From Rhodotorula mucilaginosa (Eukaryota > Basidiomycota > Microbotryomycetes > Sporidiobolales > Sporidiobolaceae), in the NCBI GenBank assembly GCA_034406715.1, contig CP137869.1, positions 248,001-312,000 of the forward strand: a stretch of 64,000 bases of DNA. Direction: 5' to 3'. Made by a program: the position numbers and the translations under genes. Below, in pieces: positions 55,293 to 64,000 of this stretch; position 1 is the stretch's first letter; every line of letters starts with the position of its first letter. The notes beneath the pieces were generated by a model. That model saw only the letters and a list, made by a program, of their open reading frames with translations. It was not told where the DNA came from and ran no database searches.

Positions 55293-55382
55293 GGAGCAAT
55301 CGCCTAGTGGTTATGGCGGAGATTTACTACGCTAGTCTGTCTCTGGGCTACGCCCTCGGGAGTTCGAATCTCCCTTGCTCCT
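55293..55382 (+). tRNA. Intron-containing class II tRNA, probably tRNA-Ser; anticodon reads ACU
   Basis: The acceptor stem GGAGCAA pairs perfectly with TTGCTCC (55375-55381), and 55382 is the discriminator. The D arm is GCC/GGC around TAGTGGTTAT (box A-like). Anticodon stem GAGAT pairs with GTCTC. The long variable arm is GGGC-TAC-GCCC, which restricts it to Ser or Leu. T arm GGGAG-TTCGAAT-CTCCC carries a good box B. The anticodon loop region is 15 nt; removing a canonical 8-nt intron after position 37 (CGCTAGTC, 55330-55337) leaves loop TTACTAT with anticodon ACT. That would read Ser AGU/AGC codons. Eukaryotes normally use GCU here, so the anticodon is unusual. A TTTT run near 55389 can serve as Pol III terminator. 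Confidence 0.82.
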
Positions 55383-57099
55383 GCTAAACCTTTTGGGTAG
55401 CGCGGCAACTTTTGGACGGTACTCGGGGCGGGATCTTCCTCTTCTCGCTTTCCGGCTGCGGATCGGAATGCTGCACCAAGTGCCAAGGAGCTGTCGAGTG
55501 CAGAGGACACCGCGCACTGTATAGCCCCCTGCACCCCGAGCTCGAGGTTGTCGGCGAACCGTCGCAAGTCCGTGAGAAGGCCGACTTTCCGCTCATCGAC
55601 AACCTCAGAGCAGAGCCAGGCGCTATAGACAGCTGTCGGGGAAGACGCGATGCCCTCACTGCAGCCATCTGCGCCGGAAACTCACCGTCCGACTTCACTC
55701 TTTTGGATCGCCCTCCTGCTCCTCCTGGATCTCGTCTTTTTAAGGGCTCCGCCGCAAGGAACCCCGCCGCAAGGAACGCTTCTCTTTCCTTCTTACACGC
55801 GGCCTTGCGCAATTTGAGTCACGAAACTGTGGGTCTCGACCCCGTCCGAGCATAGCACTGCCTCCGGGGGCTCTAGTCAACCTTTTGCACCTGCGAGACG
55901 CGGTGAAGCATGAGAGGGTCTGTACGCTATTGTCGCTTCGGAGTACATCACCTTGGACGCCTATAAAGCCTTCTTATCCCTGAACAACAGCCTGAAGCTG
56001 TCCCCGGGAACCATAACATTGCGTCCGGAAGCCAGAAAGCTCGAGCAAGTGCGGCCCGAATTAAAGCAGCCGAGTGGGACCGCAGCTGGCTCACACGCAT
56101 CATGGGTCGCTCCGCAATAAACTCTCTCATAGGAATGGACACCAGGCAGGATTCCTGTGGCCAGGAGAAGAGGGGCATGTTGCTTAGTCCTCGCGACTTT
56201 CGCCTCCTTGCCTCACAGCCAATGGCCTCCAAGTGACGACGACATTGGATGTAGAGTGACCCAAAGATATCGAGCTGTAGACTGAGTGTAAGAAGGCATA
56301 TACAGGAAGAGTCGCGGTACCCAGGAAAAGGGAACATTTAGCTCGAGCGAGACCCAAGCTTGTGTCCCTTCAACACTTGCGAACCTTGCGGCGAGCGTGC
56401 GTCCTGCATTCTCAACCCTAGGTTCCAAGCAAACTTTGATCGGAAATCTACTATTACCTTAGCCTCTGGACGGCGCGCAGCGTGTCGGAGGTGCCGTGCG
56501 GTCTCTCCCCCTGCTGTGGGCTGCGCCGCCACCGCCTGCGCTTTCCGAACTAACTTACCTCCGAAGTCGTCTTGACCAGGTTTCTCAATCGTCAGCATAC
56601 CTTGACCTCGATGCTACGGAGCGTCATGACTCAGCTGAACGACCGGTATAGCCATGGCAGATGAAGCGGAGAAAGACCCACCGAGTCTGCTCTGATATTT
56701 TTCTGCGGCGCTTTTAACCAATTTCCTCTTCTCCTCTCTCCATATGCCCGGTCACCGTCATCGCTGTGCTGCCAGCCCTTCTCGTGAATACTCTGCGAGC
56801 AGGTTTCTCCCGAGCCGTCGGTCTGGAACCCGAGACTGGATCGCTCCAGCACTTCCTTCTGTCAACCTCGAACGTTGTAGAGGAGACAACCCGGCCAGCC
56901 CGCCTGGACCTCTCACGAATCGCCAAAAAAAAGAGGGGGTAAATGACCGGTATGCAATGGTGGTACAAATCTTGTACAGACGGCACTTTTTCAAGCTATC
57001 GCTTGCCTGCGCGACTTGACAAGTCAGACGCTGTCACCCGAAGTAGAATGACACCCCCGCTCACCTCGTTGGAAGCTCTCCTGTGCCCCAAGCCTCGAG
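55383..57099. other. 1.7-kb gene-poor stretch right of the tRNA
   Basis: No convincing gene on either strand. It is less GC-rich than the rest in parts (55900-57000). A plus-strand frame 55412-55855 and a minus-strand frame 56338-56598 are open but have no family features. It may hold decayed repeat sequence, which I cannot demonstrate. Confidence 0.4.
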
Positions 57100-57775
57100 T
57101 TACTCGCGCCTGCGACTGCGACTCGTGGTGGTTCCGGAATCTGTCTTGTCGCCGCCAGTCGCACCTTGAAGGACGCCGGTCGAACTCGCCGACGCGATGT
57201 CCACGTTTTCCTTGGCGGCGGCCACGAGGGCCTCCTTCTCGCGTTCTCGCTGCCTGAGTTGGCGGTCGTCGCGCTCCGAGTCGGCCATGTCTTCGCGGAA
57301 AGCGACCCAGATGAATGCGACGAGGACGAGGTTGGCGACCGTGACGGCGCAGATGGCCGGGTAGGTGAGCGTCGTGGCGGCTGTGTGTTCATTTCACCGA
57401 GGTGGTGGTATCATGGGAAGGAAAGCATGAGCGTCGCCGAAAGTTCCCGTGCGAGAAAGCAGAGGCGAGGTACGCACGAGCAAAGAGGTAATCGCGCGTG
57501 AGGTAGTAGGTCCCGATGGGCATGAGGACCATGGCGACGGTAAAGATGGCGAGCTTTGTCACGACGCCGCTGTTTTGTTCAAAGCCCATGATGTAGTGCA
57601 ACTGCGTCAGGGATCGGCTGCGTCGTCGGAGGAGGTCCGCTGCCGTCTCGTCGTCGTCGTCGCGTAGAGCCAGAAGCGGACTCACGAGAGGTCTGCGTGG
57701 CCTTCTGGCGAGGCTTCTGCTGCGCGGAGATGGTCCGGTACGCGCGGGAGGGGTACCCCACGACCAAACATGGTC
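57100..57775 (-). CDS. VMA21: Vma21: V-ATPase assembly factor
   Basis: ER membrane chaperone for V-ATPase Vo sector assembly. The core exon reads IMGFEQNSGVVTKLAIFTVA then MVLMPIGTYYLTRDYLFA, the first of two membrane spans; the family has 'kla.Ft..m...PigtYf'. After an intron (donor near 57485) comes YPAICAVTVANLVLVAFIWV then AFREDMADSERDDRQLRQRE, the second span and a charged tail. The C-terminus ends SRSRRRE at TAA 57100-57102. The usual ER-retrieval KKXD/E-like end is only loosely matched by RRRE. A short 5' exon (SAQQKPRQKATQTS) joined by a 46-nt intron keeps frame, but I find no ATG for it near 57775; the start could instead be the ATG of MGFEQ at 57590. Confidence 0.82.
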
Positions 57776-58007
57776 CCTCGATTGACGAGATTCGCGAAAG
57801 GGGGTTGTTCCGGTGTAAGACGGAGGCAGACGGAGCAGGAGATCCGGGATCTAGCGTAGTGTGTTCGGTATACGACTATAGCGATACGCGAGAGTTAACG
57901 TCGGCGGACCAATCGGCTCGCGCGCGATCGCAGGCACTCGAGTTCCGCGGCCGCCGAACTCGACTGCTGTCGTCTCCCGACCACGAGCGAGAGTTACAGT
58001 AGCAGCC
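57776..58007. promoter_or_regulatory. Divergent promoter between VMA21 and SDH4
   Basis: About 230 bp between divergent genes (more if VMA21 starts at 57590). CT/GA-rich, no clear motif. Confidence 0.35.
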
Positions 58008-59010
58008 ATGTCGCTCACTATGCTCCGCACCGCCGCTCCCATCACCCGGCCCTTTGCCGCCCGCGCTCTCTACGCAGGTCCGTCTCTCCTCTCTCTCGCC
58101 TTCGGAACGAGTCGGCAAATTCCTCGCCCCTCTCCCACTGACACCTGACTGACACTGCCCCGGGACCCAATAGGCCGGCCACTCGCGGCGGCCCAGTCGG
58201 CCGCGGCCAAGCGTGCGTTGGTCCCCCCTCGATCTCCTTCTCGGTTCCCTCGTCGCCGAACCTCACCCGCGGGCTGACATTTTCTCTACCCTCGGGGCTC
58301 TCACCATCCCTGTACCACTTCTATATGGACATGTCCCTGCTGTAACAGCCTGTGAGTCTGCTGCGCCCTGCCGATTTGCAACAAACCGGGCGATCCGAGA
58401 AACTGACTGATTCCATGACCCCGCTCCCCCCGCCTTGCCCGTGCCCCCAGACGTCGAGGGCACCGTCAACGACCCGGTGACGTTCCCGACCCCGAACAAG
58501 GCTCACGGACAGTACCACTGGACGTTTGAGCGCCTGCTCAGTGCCGCCCTCGTCCCCCTCGTCGGCGCGACCGCCGTCTCGAGTGCCAACCCCGTCCTCG
58601 ACGGAATCCTCTGCACCGCCATCGTCGCCCACTCGCACATGGTCAGCCCCCTCTCCGCTCGGGCGGTGTCACCTTTCACGCCCGCACGACCCTGTTACTG
58701 AATTCCTGTACTCCCCGCGCGTAACAGGGCTTTGACAACATCCTGACCGACTACCTGCACCCGCGCAAGTTCCCGGTGCTCGGACAGATCGCCAACTGGA
58801 CCCTCCGGCTCGCGACCGTCGGCGTCCTCGTCGGCGTGTACCAGTTCGAGACGAACGACATTGGTGAGTTGCGGGCTGCCTGAAGTCTGATTTGGGCGGC
58901 GCGAACACTCAGCTCAGAGAGACTCACTGCATCGCCTCCCTGTAGGTATGACCGAGCTGCTGAAGAAGCTGTGGCACGCGCACGACGCCAAGAAGCCGTT
59001 GACCGAGTAA
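58008..59010 (+). CDS. SDH4: Succinate dehydrogenase membrane anchor subunit (CybS)
   Basis: Anchors complex II in the mitochondrial inner membrane and helps bind heme b and ubiquinone. Five exons. Exon 1 (58008-58077) has MSLTMLRTAAPITRPFAARA, a mitochondrial leader. Exon 2 has GRPLAAAQSAAAK. Exon 3 begins after gtgcccccag with VEGTVNDPVTFPTPNK, then QYHWTFERLLSAALVPLVGA and ILCTAIVAHSHM. Exon 4 has GFDNILTDYLHPRKFPVLGQ and TLRLATVGVLVGVYQFETND. Exon 5 ends MTELLKKLWHAHDAKKPLTE. The HSHMGFDNILTDYLH segment is the family's heme-His and quinone-site D-Y motif. Three membrane spans are expected and visible. Stop TAA 59008-59010. Confidence 0.93.
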
Positions 59011-59458
59011 AGCGTGTCGGCGCTTTCCTCCCTCTTTTCGCCTTTGCTTGGACCGCTTGCCTCCGTACCTCCCTCATCCATTGTTCCGTTTTTCCCACTA
59101 TGTAATGCCCTGCTTTCAGTTCTGTGCCCGTCAGCTTCCCGAACAGAGGGCGAGAGAGACGGATTTGGCGTGTCTACGAGATGGCCCCTGTCCGGGCGCT
59201 GCACTCGTCTCCCGACCGACGTCCGTCTGCCTCGCTCTCGCCAACTCCCCAGCTCGTCCAGCGTTCACACGCACACCGTATCCGGACCTCGCTTCGACTC
59301 TGCGCCACTCCTAGCCGCGCGCGCGTGCTCTCTCTCGCTCGCGCTCCCTTGCTCGCTCTCCCTCCCCTCGCCCTCCACCTCCCCCGACAGATCCCCATCG
59401 CTGAAAGCACGCCGAATCCCGTGCAGTACATACCCATACTCTTCTGAACTCTCTCGCC
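59011..59458. other. Intergenic; pyrimidine-rich leader of DHH1
   Basis: About 450 bp. The right part (59310-59395) is strongly CT-rich, with repeated ctctctcgctcg-type runs before a cccccgacag that could be a 5'-UTR intron acceptor. No gene seen. Confidence 0.45.
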
Positions 59459-61545
59459 ATGTCTGCACCAGCTTCCACTTCCTCGCCGTCCGCACCACCA
59501 CCAGCGACAGGCGCAAACGCACCCGCACCCGCACCTGCACCCGCTCCGCAGCCCCAAGACTGGAGGAAGCAACTCAACCTCCCGCAAAAGGACACTCGGC
59601 CCCAGACCGAGGTGGGTCGGCGCGCGGCGCGGAACTCTGTGGACCCTGGTTGGCTGACTTGGGGGCCACCGCCGCACACACACCCTGCACCCATAGGATG
59701 TCACCAACACCAAGGGCAACGACTTTGAAGACTACTTCCTCAAGCGTGAACTCCTCATGGGCATCTTCGAGGCCGGCGTACGTACCCGCCCCTTCCCTCT
59801 CACCAACTGACACTGACCATGGACCGCCACCCGCCGCCAGTTTGAACGACCGTCGCCCATCCAGGAGGAAGCGATCCCGATCGCCCTGACCGGTCGCGAT
59901 GTCCTCGCGCGAGCCAAGAACGGAACCGGCAAGACGGCGGCTTTCATCATCCCGACTCTCGAACGCGTCAACCCCAAGATCCCCAAGATCCAGGCCCTCC
60001 TCCTCGTGCCGACGCGAGAACTCGCCCTCCAGACGAGTCAAGTCTGCAAGACGCTCGGCAAACACACCGGGATCAACGTCATGGTCACGACGGGAGGGAC
60101 CACCCTCCGCGACGACATTATGCGCCTCGGCGAAGCCGTCCACGTCCTCGTCGGCACGCCCGGTCGCATCCTCGACTTGGCCGGCAAGGGCATCGCCGAC
60201 TTGAGCGAGTGCCCCATCTTTGTCATGGACGAGGCCGACAAGCTCCTCTCGCCCGAGTTTACCCCCGTCATCGAACAACTCCTCAGCTTTATGCCCAAGG
60301 AGAGGCAGGTCATGCTCTTCTCGGCAACCTTCCCCATCATCGTCAAAGACTTCAAGGTGCGCGCGCGGCCGCTGAGAAACTTACCCTGCTCCACCGTTCC
60401 GATTGTTCGCCTCAGGTGGCTGAGTTGTATCGAGATTCCATTCACCGCGCGCAGGACAAGTGGATGCGCAAGCCGTACGAGATCAACCTCATGGACGAAC
60501 TCACCCTGCGCGGTGTGACGCAATACTATGCCTTCCTCGAGGAACGTCAAAAGGTCCACTGCCTCAACACCCTCTTCTCCAAGGTGCGATTTTTTCAAAT
60601 CTCCCTCGTTCCCCTCGCTCGTTAACTGACCGACCCGTTCGTTGCCCCGACCTCCAGCTCCAAATCAACCAGTCGATCATCTTCTGCAACTCGACGAACC
60701 GGGTCGAGCTCCTCGCCAAGAAGATTACCGAACTCGGCTACTCGTGCTTCTACTCGCACGCGCGCATGCTCCAGGCGCACCGCAACCGCGTCTTCCACGA
60801 CTTCCGCAACGGCGTCTGCCGCAACCTCGTCTGCTCCGACTTGCTCACCCGCGGTATCGACATCCAGGCCGTCAACGTTGTCATCAACTTTGACTTTCCG
60901 AAATCGGCCGAGACGTACCTGCACAGGATCGGTCGTTCGGGCCGTTACGGTCACCTCGGTCTCGCGATCAACTTGATCACGGCCGACGACCGGTACAACC
61001 TCTACCGGATCGAGCAGGAACTCGGCACCGAGATCCAACCGATCCCGCCCGTCATCGACCGGTCCTTGTACGTCGCGCCCGGGACCGAGGAGGAGAGCAA
61101 GGACGCTCAGGCGGTTGCTGCCAAGGGTCAGCGACCGGCAGGTGTCGGCGGACATGGCATGCAGGCCCCGCAGCAGAGGCAGGTCGCCCCCGCCCCTGCT
61201 CCCCAGTCTTCCGCTACTGCCCCCGCCCCCGCCGTTGCGCCCCAGCCGCAGCAGCCTCAATACCAGCCTCAGCAGCCTCAGCAGCAGCAGCAGCCCCAAC
61301 AGCAGCCGCAGCAGCAGCCGCAGCAACCGCCTCAAATGGCAGCCGCGCCGGTCTCGATCCCCCAGTACGGCGGCGGAGGCTACGGTGGCCCCCCGCCGCC
61401 GCCGCAGCAGAATGGAGGAGGACCGATGCCGCCGCACCAGCAGATCCCGCCGCATCTCTTGCAGCAGTATTACCAGCAGCAGCAACAGGCGGCGATGTAT
61501 GCCGCGCAACAACAACAAGGTCAGCAGCAGCAACTGCGCCGATAG
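59459..61545 (+). CDS. DHH1: DEAD-box RNA helicase Dhh1 (DDX6 family)
   Basis: P-body helicase for mRNA decapping and translational repression. It starts [18 protein letters not shown], then [18 protein letters not shown]. After introns: [40 protein letters not shown] (Q motif), [13 protein letters not shown] (motif I), [13 protein letters not shown] (Ia), [19 protein letters not shown] (Ib), [10 protein letters not shown] (II, DEAD), MLFSATFPI (III, SAT). In the second domain come [77 protein letters not shown] (V) and [15 protein letters not shown] (VI). All match Dhh1 rather than general DEAD proteins. The C-terminus is a long Gln/Pro/Gly tail ending QQQQLRR, typical of fungal Dhh1 and likely phase-separating. 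About six exons. Confidence 0.97.
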
Positions 61546-62228
61546 GCCCCCTCCGCGGAAAATCCTTCTCCGGCCGGCTTGAACGCGTCTCGACTCGGAG
61601 GTCGTTCTCTGCGCTTCCTCTCTTTTTCGCCCGAATTCGCTGCCCCTTTCCCCTGCGCCTTCGACCTACGCGCGCCCTCGAACTTCCGCGCGTACAACTT
61701 TCCGCGCGCGCGACACACTCCCCCTCCGCCCTTCTTCCCTCTTTTCTCCGCTCCTACCCTCTCCATCTCCATCTCCTTTCATCCCCTCCCCCTCCTCTCA
61801 TCCCCTTCCTTCTCTTTCCCCGCCAACACCATCATAGGCTCGCTCGTCCATCCCTCTCCTCCTCAGGACCCTGGCCTCGTCCTTCGCTCCCCTCCTCCTC
61901 CGCATCCTCAACTCGACCCACCGCATGCAGATTTTTTTGGTCGGCATTCAAGCAAAGTAGTCCCTCGTGCTCCCCCCGTCCTCCCGATCGAGGTCTTCTG
62001 CCGCCTTTTTTCGCTGCAACGTGTGCGAGTCCCTCCCCTCCCCGTCTCAGGGCGTTGTCGACCGGGCTCGTCAGAAGGAAGCATGGCTTGCCCTCGTTCT
62101 CGCTGATCAAGCAAGCACGACAAGACGGATGATATGGAAGAGAGTGGTTACGGAACATTGTCATGAACGACAAAAAATCGGTTTCCCGATATACATCGAT
62201 CTCTCTCCCTCCCCACCCTCTCGTGTCT
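61546..62228. other. Intergenic, strongly pyrimidine-rich (3' flanks of convergent genes)
   Basis: About 680 bp between convergent stops of DHH1 and the Clr2-like gene. The plus strand from 61600 to 61920 is nearly all C and T in runs. Open frames here are Pro/Ser/Phe artefacts of that composition. No gene. Confidence 0.5.
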
Positions 62229-64000
62229 TCACTTTGTCGGCTCACCCTGGAGCGGTTCAACAGGGGAAACTTGTCAGGCCAAGACGACTCGGATCACGAG
62301 GGGAAAAGTCCGCAGGCTTACCAGCAGAGCCTGTTCCTCGGCGGCGGTGAGCTGGAACGTCCGATCACCCGCAAGATAAGTGGAAGTCTGCAGACACGGC
62401 ATGTCATCAGCGGGGAAGAATCAAGACGAGGCGATACCGATCCACGAGCTAGGACGGACCTTAAAACACGCGGTGCGTTCACCCGTGGTCATGCCGGCGA
62501 GCATCAACGAGAGCGCCTTCATGCCTTCTTCGCCCATGCCAGGAGTCGCTTTCTTGACCGTAAGCGCTTCCCGCAGCGACAATGGCAGCTCTTTCGGATC
62601 CTGGTGCGCAGGAGCGTCGAGTGGAATCGGGTACAACCGGCCGGCGATGGCGGAGTCGAACAGGACGTTGGTTTCGAACTCTTGGACCGAACCCGAGGTA
62701 TTGGGCATGCCCGACTCGCGGACCAGCTTCCACTTGTGTCCCGGTAGCGGTGCGGGTAACGCGATGCGGACGTCGGGCGGGAGCTGGTACAGACTGCGGT
62801 CGTACGTCCGATCGTCGGGTCTTGCCGGGACGAGCTCGAGCATGAGTCCTCGCGCCATCAACGGCGACCGGTTGTTGCCCCGGTAGATCGCGCCGATCCG
62901 CATCACGAGCGACGTTGGCAAGGCGTCCGGGTTCTCGACGGAGCGTCTCGCCGACGCCGCGATTTGGGCGTTCGGTTGAAGCCGGACAAAGTCGCCGACG
63001 TGGACCACCTCGGGCCCGCAGAGGACGTGCGAGTAGGAAAGGTACCGTGACTGGGCGTCCCTTCGTTCGAGGCTCGCGAGATCGTCACTCGGGCCGTCTG
63101 GCTTTGCGGCAAGGTGCGAGCCGACGACAAGGCGCGGTATACTGTGGAGTACGGTGTCATGAGCTACTTCAGCGACGACGAGTGAGAGACCGACGACGAG
63201 AGCCACTTACGGTCTGATCTGCATGGCTGCATACGCCTTTGCGATCCGATGCGCCCTGTGAAACGAGACCGCGACGCCGAGCCAGCCCTCGCTTTGGATG
63301 GTCGCCCACCGCTTCTTGGCGGCCGTGACGTCTCCAATCACGCGATCCAACTGCTTCTCGTCCAAGTACGCCGTGTTTGACGGGATGTAACCGAGCCACG
63401 GCGTGACGTTCTCTCCTCGGACTCCTTCGAGAGTGTCGAGAGCAGACATGCCCAAGAGTTCGACTCTGTAGAGCTGTTCGGACACGCCGTTCCGCACCGC
63501 AACACTTCGAGAACGCACGATGCCGGGCCACCGAGAGAGTTGTGCGTTGGCGAGTGCGCCTGCGGGCGGCGGTCCGAGCGGTACGCGGACCCACACGAGT
63601 TCGCCGAGTCGAACGAGCGCTGGAACGGCGAGATCCTGGTCGAGCTGTTGTCGCGAGATGATCGAGGATTTCTCGATCTCGCGCACGCCGGCCGGCTTCA
63701 TCTTCTGCGCGTACTCATCGTCCCACTGGACCAGAGTCGCCGGGATCGAAGCCGCAGTCGCGTTCGCGACGGCGGGTGTCGGCGCCGGCGATTCTCTTCG
63801 CGGCGTCGCGCTTCCGGACGATCGCTGCATATCGTACGCTTTCGTGGTCGGCCGAGTTCGCCGCCCCGATGCGGTCCGAGTCGGCGCGGGCGAGTACGAC
63901 TCGTCGGGATCGGACGAGGTGCTACTGTCCTCGGAGCTGTCGCCCTCGTCCGCACTGAAATCCATCTCGTCGTCGTCATCGTCGTCGTCGTCTCGAGCCC
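62229..64000 (-). CDS. clr2: Clr2-like transcription-silencing protein (5' end outside window)
   Basis: Clr2 is a subunit of SHREC-type heterochromatin silencing complexes. The visible N-terminal part is acidic (runs of Asp before MDFSADEGDSSEDSS); the frame is open to the window edge, so the start may lie outside. Then VPALVRLGELVWVRVPLGPP, LSRWPGIVRSRSVAV and LYRVELLGMSALDTLEGVRG then ENVTPWLGY. This resembles the Clr2 N-terminal module (GelVWck....WPgiV..r...... y.V.lLg....v....l.PWL). After an intron near 63200 comes LCGPEVVHVGDFVRLQPNAQ followed by SLVMRIGAIYRGNNRSPLMA, a BAH-like Clr2 C-module. The end is built from two short exons: TSTYLAGDRTFQLTAAEEQA then LLGEPTK, stop 62229-62231. 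A BAH-domain RSC subunit is the main alternative. Confidence 0.62.

Noticed and set aside
55412-55855. Plus-strand 147-residue frame right of the tRNA with CxxC-like cysteines
   Set aside because: Starts inside the likely Pol III flank, no splice partner, no family; the cysteine spacing alone is weak.
61579-62106. Pro/Phe/Ser-rich open frame after DHH1
   Set aside because: Explained by a pyrimidine-only stretch in a 3' flank; no motif and no start context.

Overview
The window looks like nuclear DNA of a basidiomycete yeast, most likely a red yeast of the Pucciniomycotina (Rhodotorula/Rhodosporidium type). It is GC-rich, genes sit on both strands with 100-700 bp between them, almost every gene is cut by several 45-90 nt introns with GTNNGY...CTNAY...YAG signals, and the proteins carry long Ala/Pro/Ser/Gln tracts. 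The taxon call is inference. Gene models were spliced by eye; where the exon lengths sum to a whole number of codons I say so.

Region 1 (1-42.1 kb) is ordinary, dense, conserved euchromatin. In order it holds: the tail of a CoA ligase with a peroxisomal C-terminus; DNA primase small subunit (PRI1); a 2149-residue NUM1/ApsA/Mcp5 cortical anchor with a large VEVPVDRIVE-type repeat; an orphan; the pH-signalling BRO1 protein PalC; a glutathionyl-hydroquinone reductase (ECM4-like) with a mitochondrial-type leader; a PRXL2C/AAED1-like redox protein; a 12-exon M50B-type membrane peptidase; a PEX30-type dysferlin-domain peroxin; VPS9 (Rab5 GEF with CUE); TTI2; an HCNGP/SAP30BP-like protein; an LRR-like orphan; a TatD nuclease; two tandem Ysc84/SYLF-domain paralogues; GPI3/PIG-A; an orphan; and a secreted FAS1 protein with a His/Asp repeat.

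Region 2 (about 42.1-57 kb) is different. It is gene-poor, with no recognisable housekeeping gene. It holds a modular repeat in two direct copies (42.9-44.5 and 53.8-55.3 kb). Between the copies lie two minus-strand orphan genes (one about 1300 residues with two Cys/His metal-site candidates), a weak small gene and two strong hairpins. The right repeat copy ends directly at an intron-containing class II tRNA gene whose anticodon reads ACU in the canonical fold. This is the most likely place for something undescribed.

Region 3 (57.1-64 kb) returns to conserved genes: VMA21, SDH4, DHH1 and a Clr2-like silencing protein cut by the window edge.

Working links between neighbours are loose, as usual in fungi. 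Membrane traffic and endosomes recur (VPS9, PalC, the Ysc84 pair, VMA21), and two proteins point to peroxisomes (the CoA ligase tail and PEX30). Several gene pairs share short divergent promoters.
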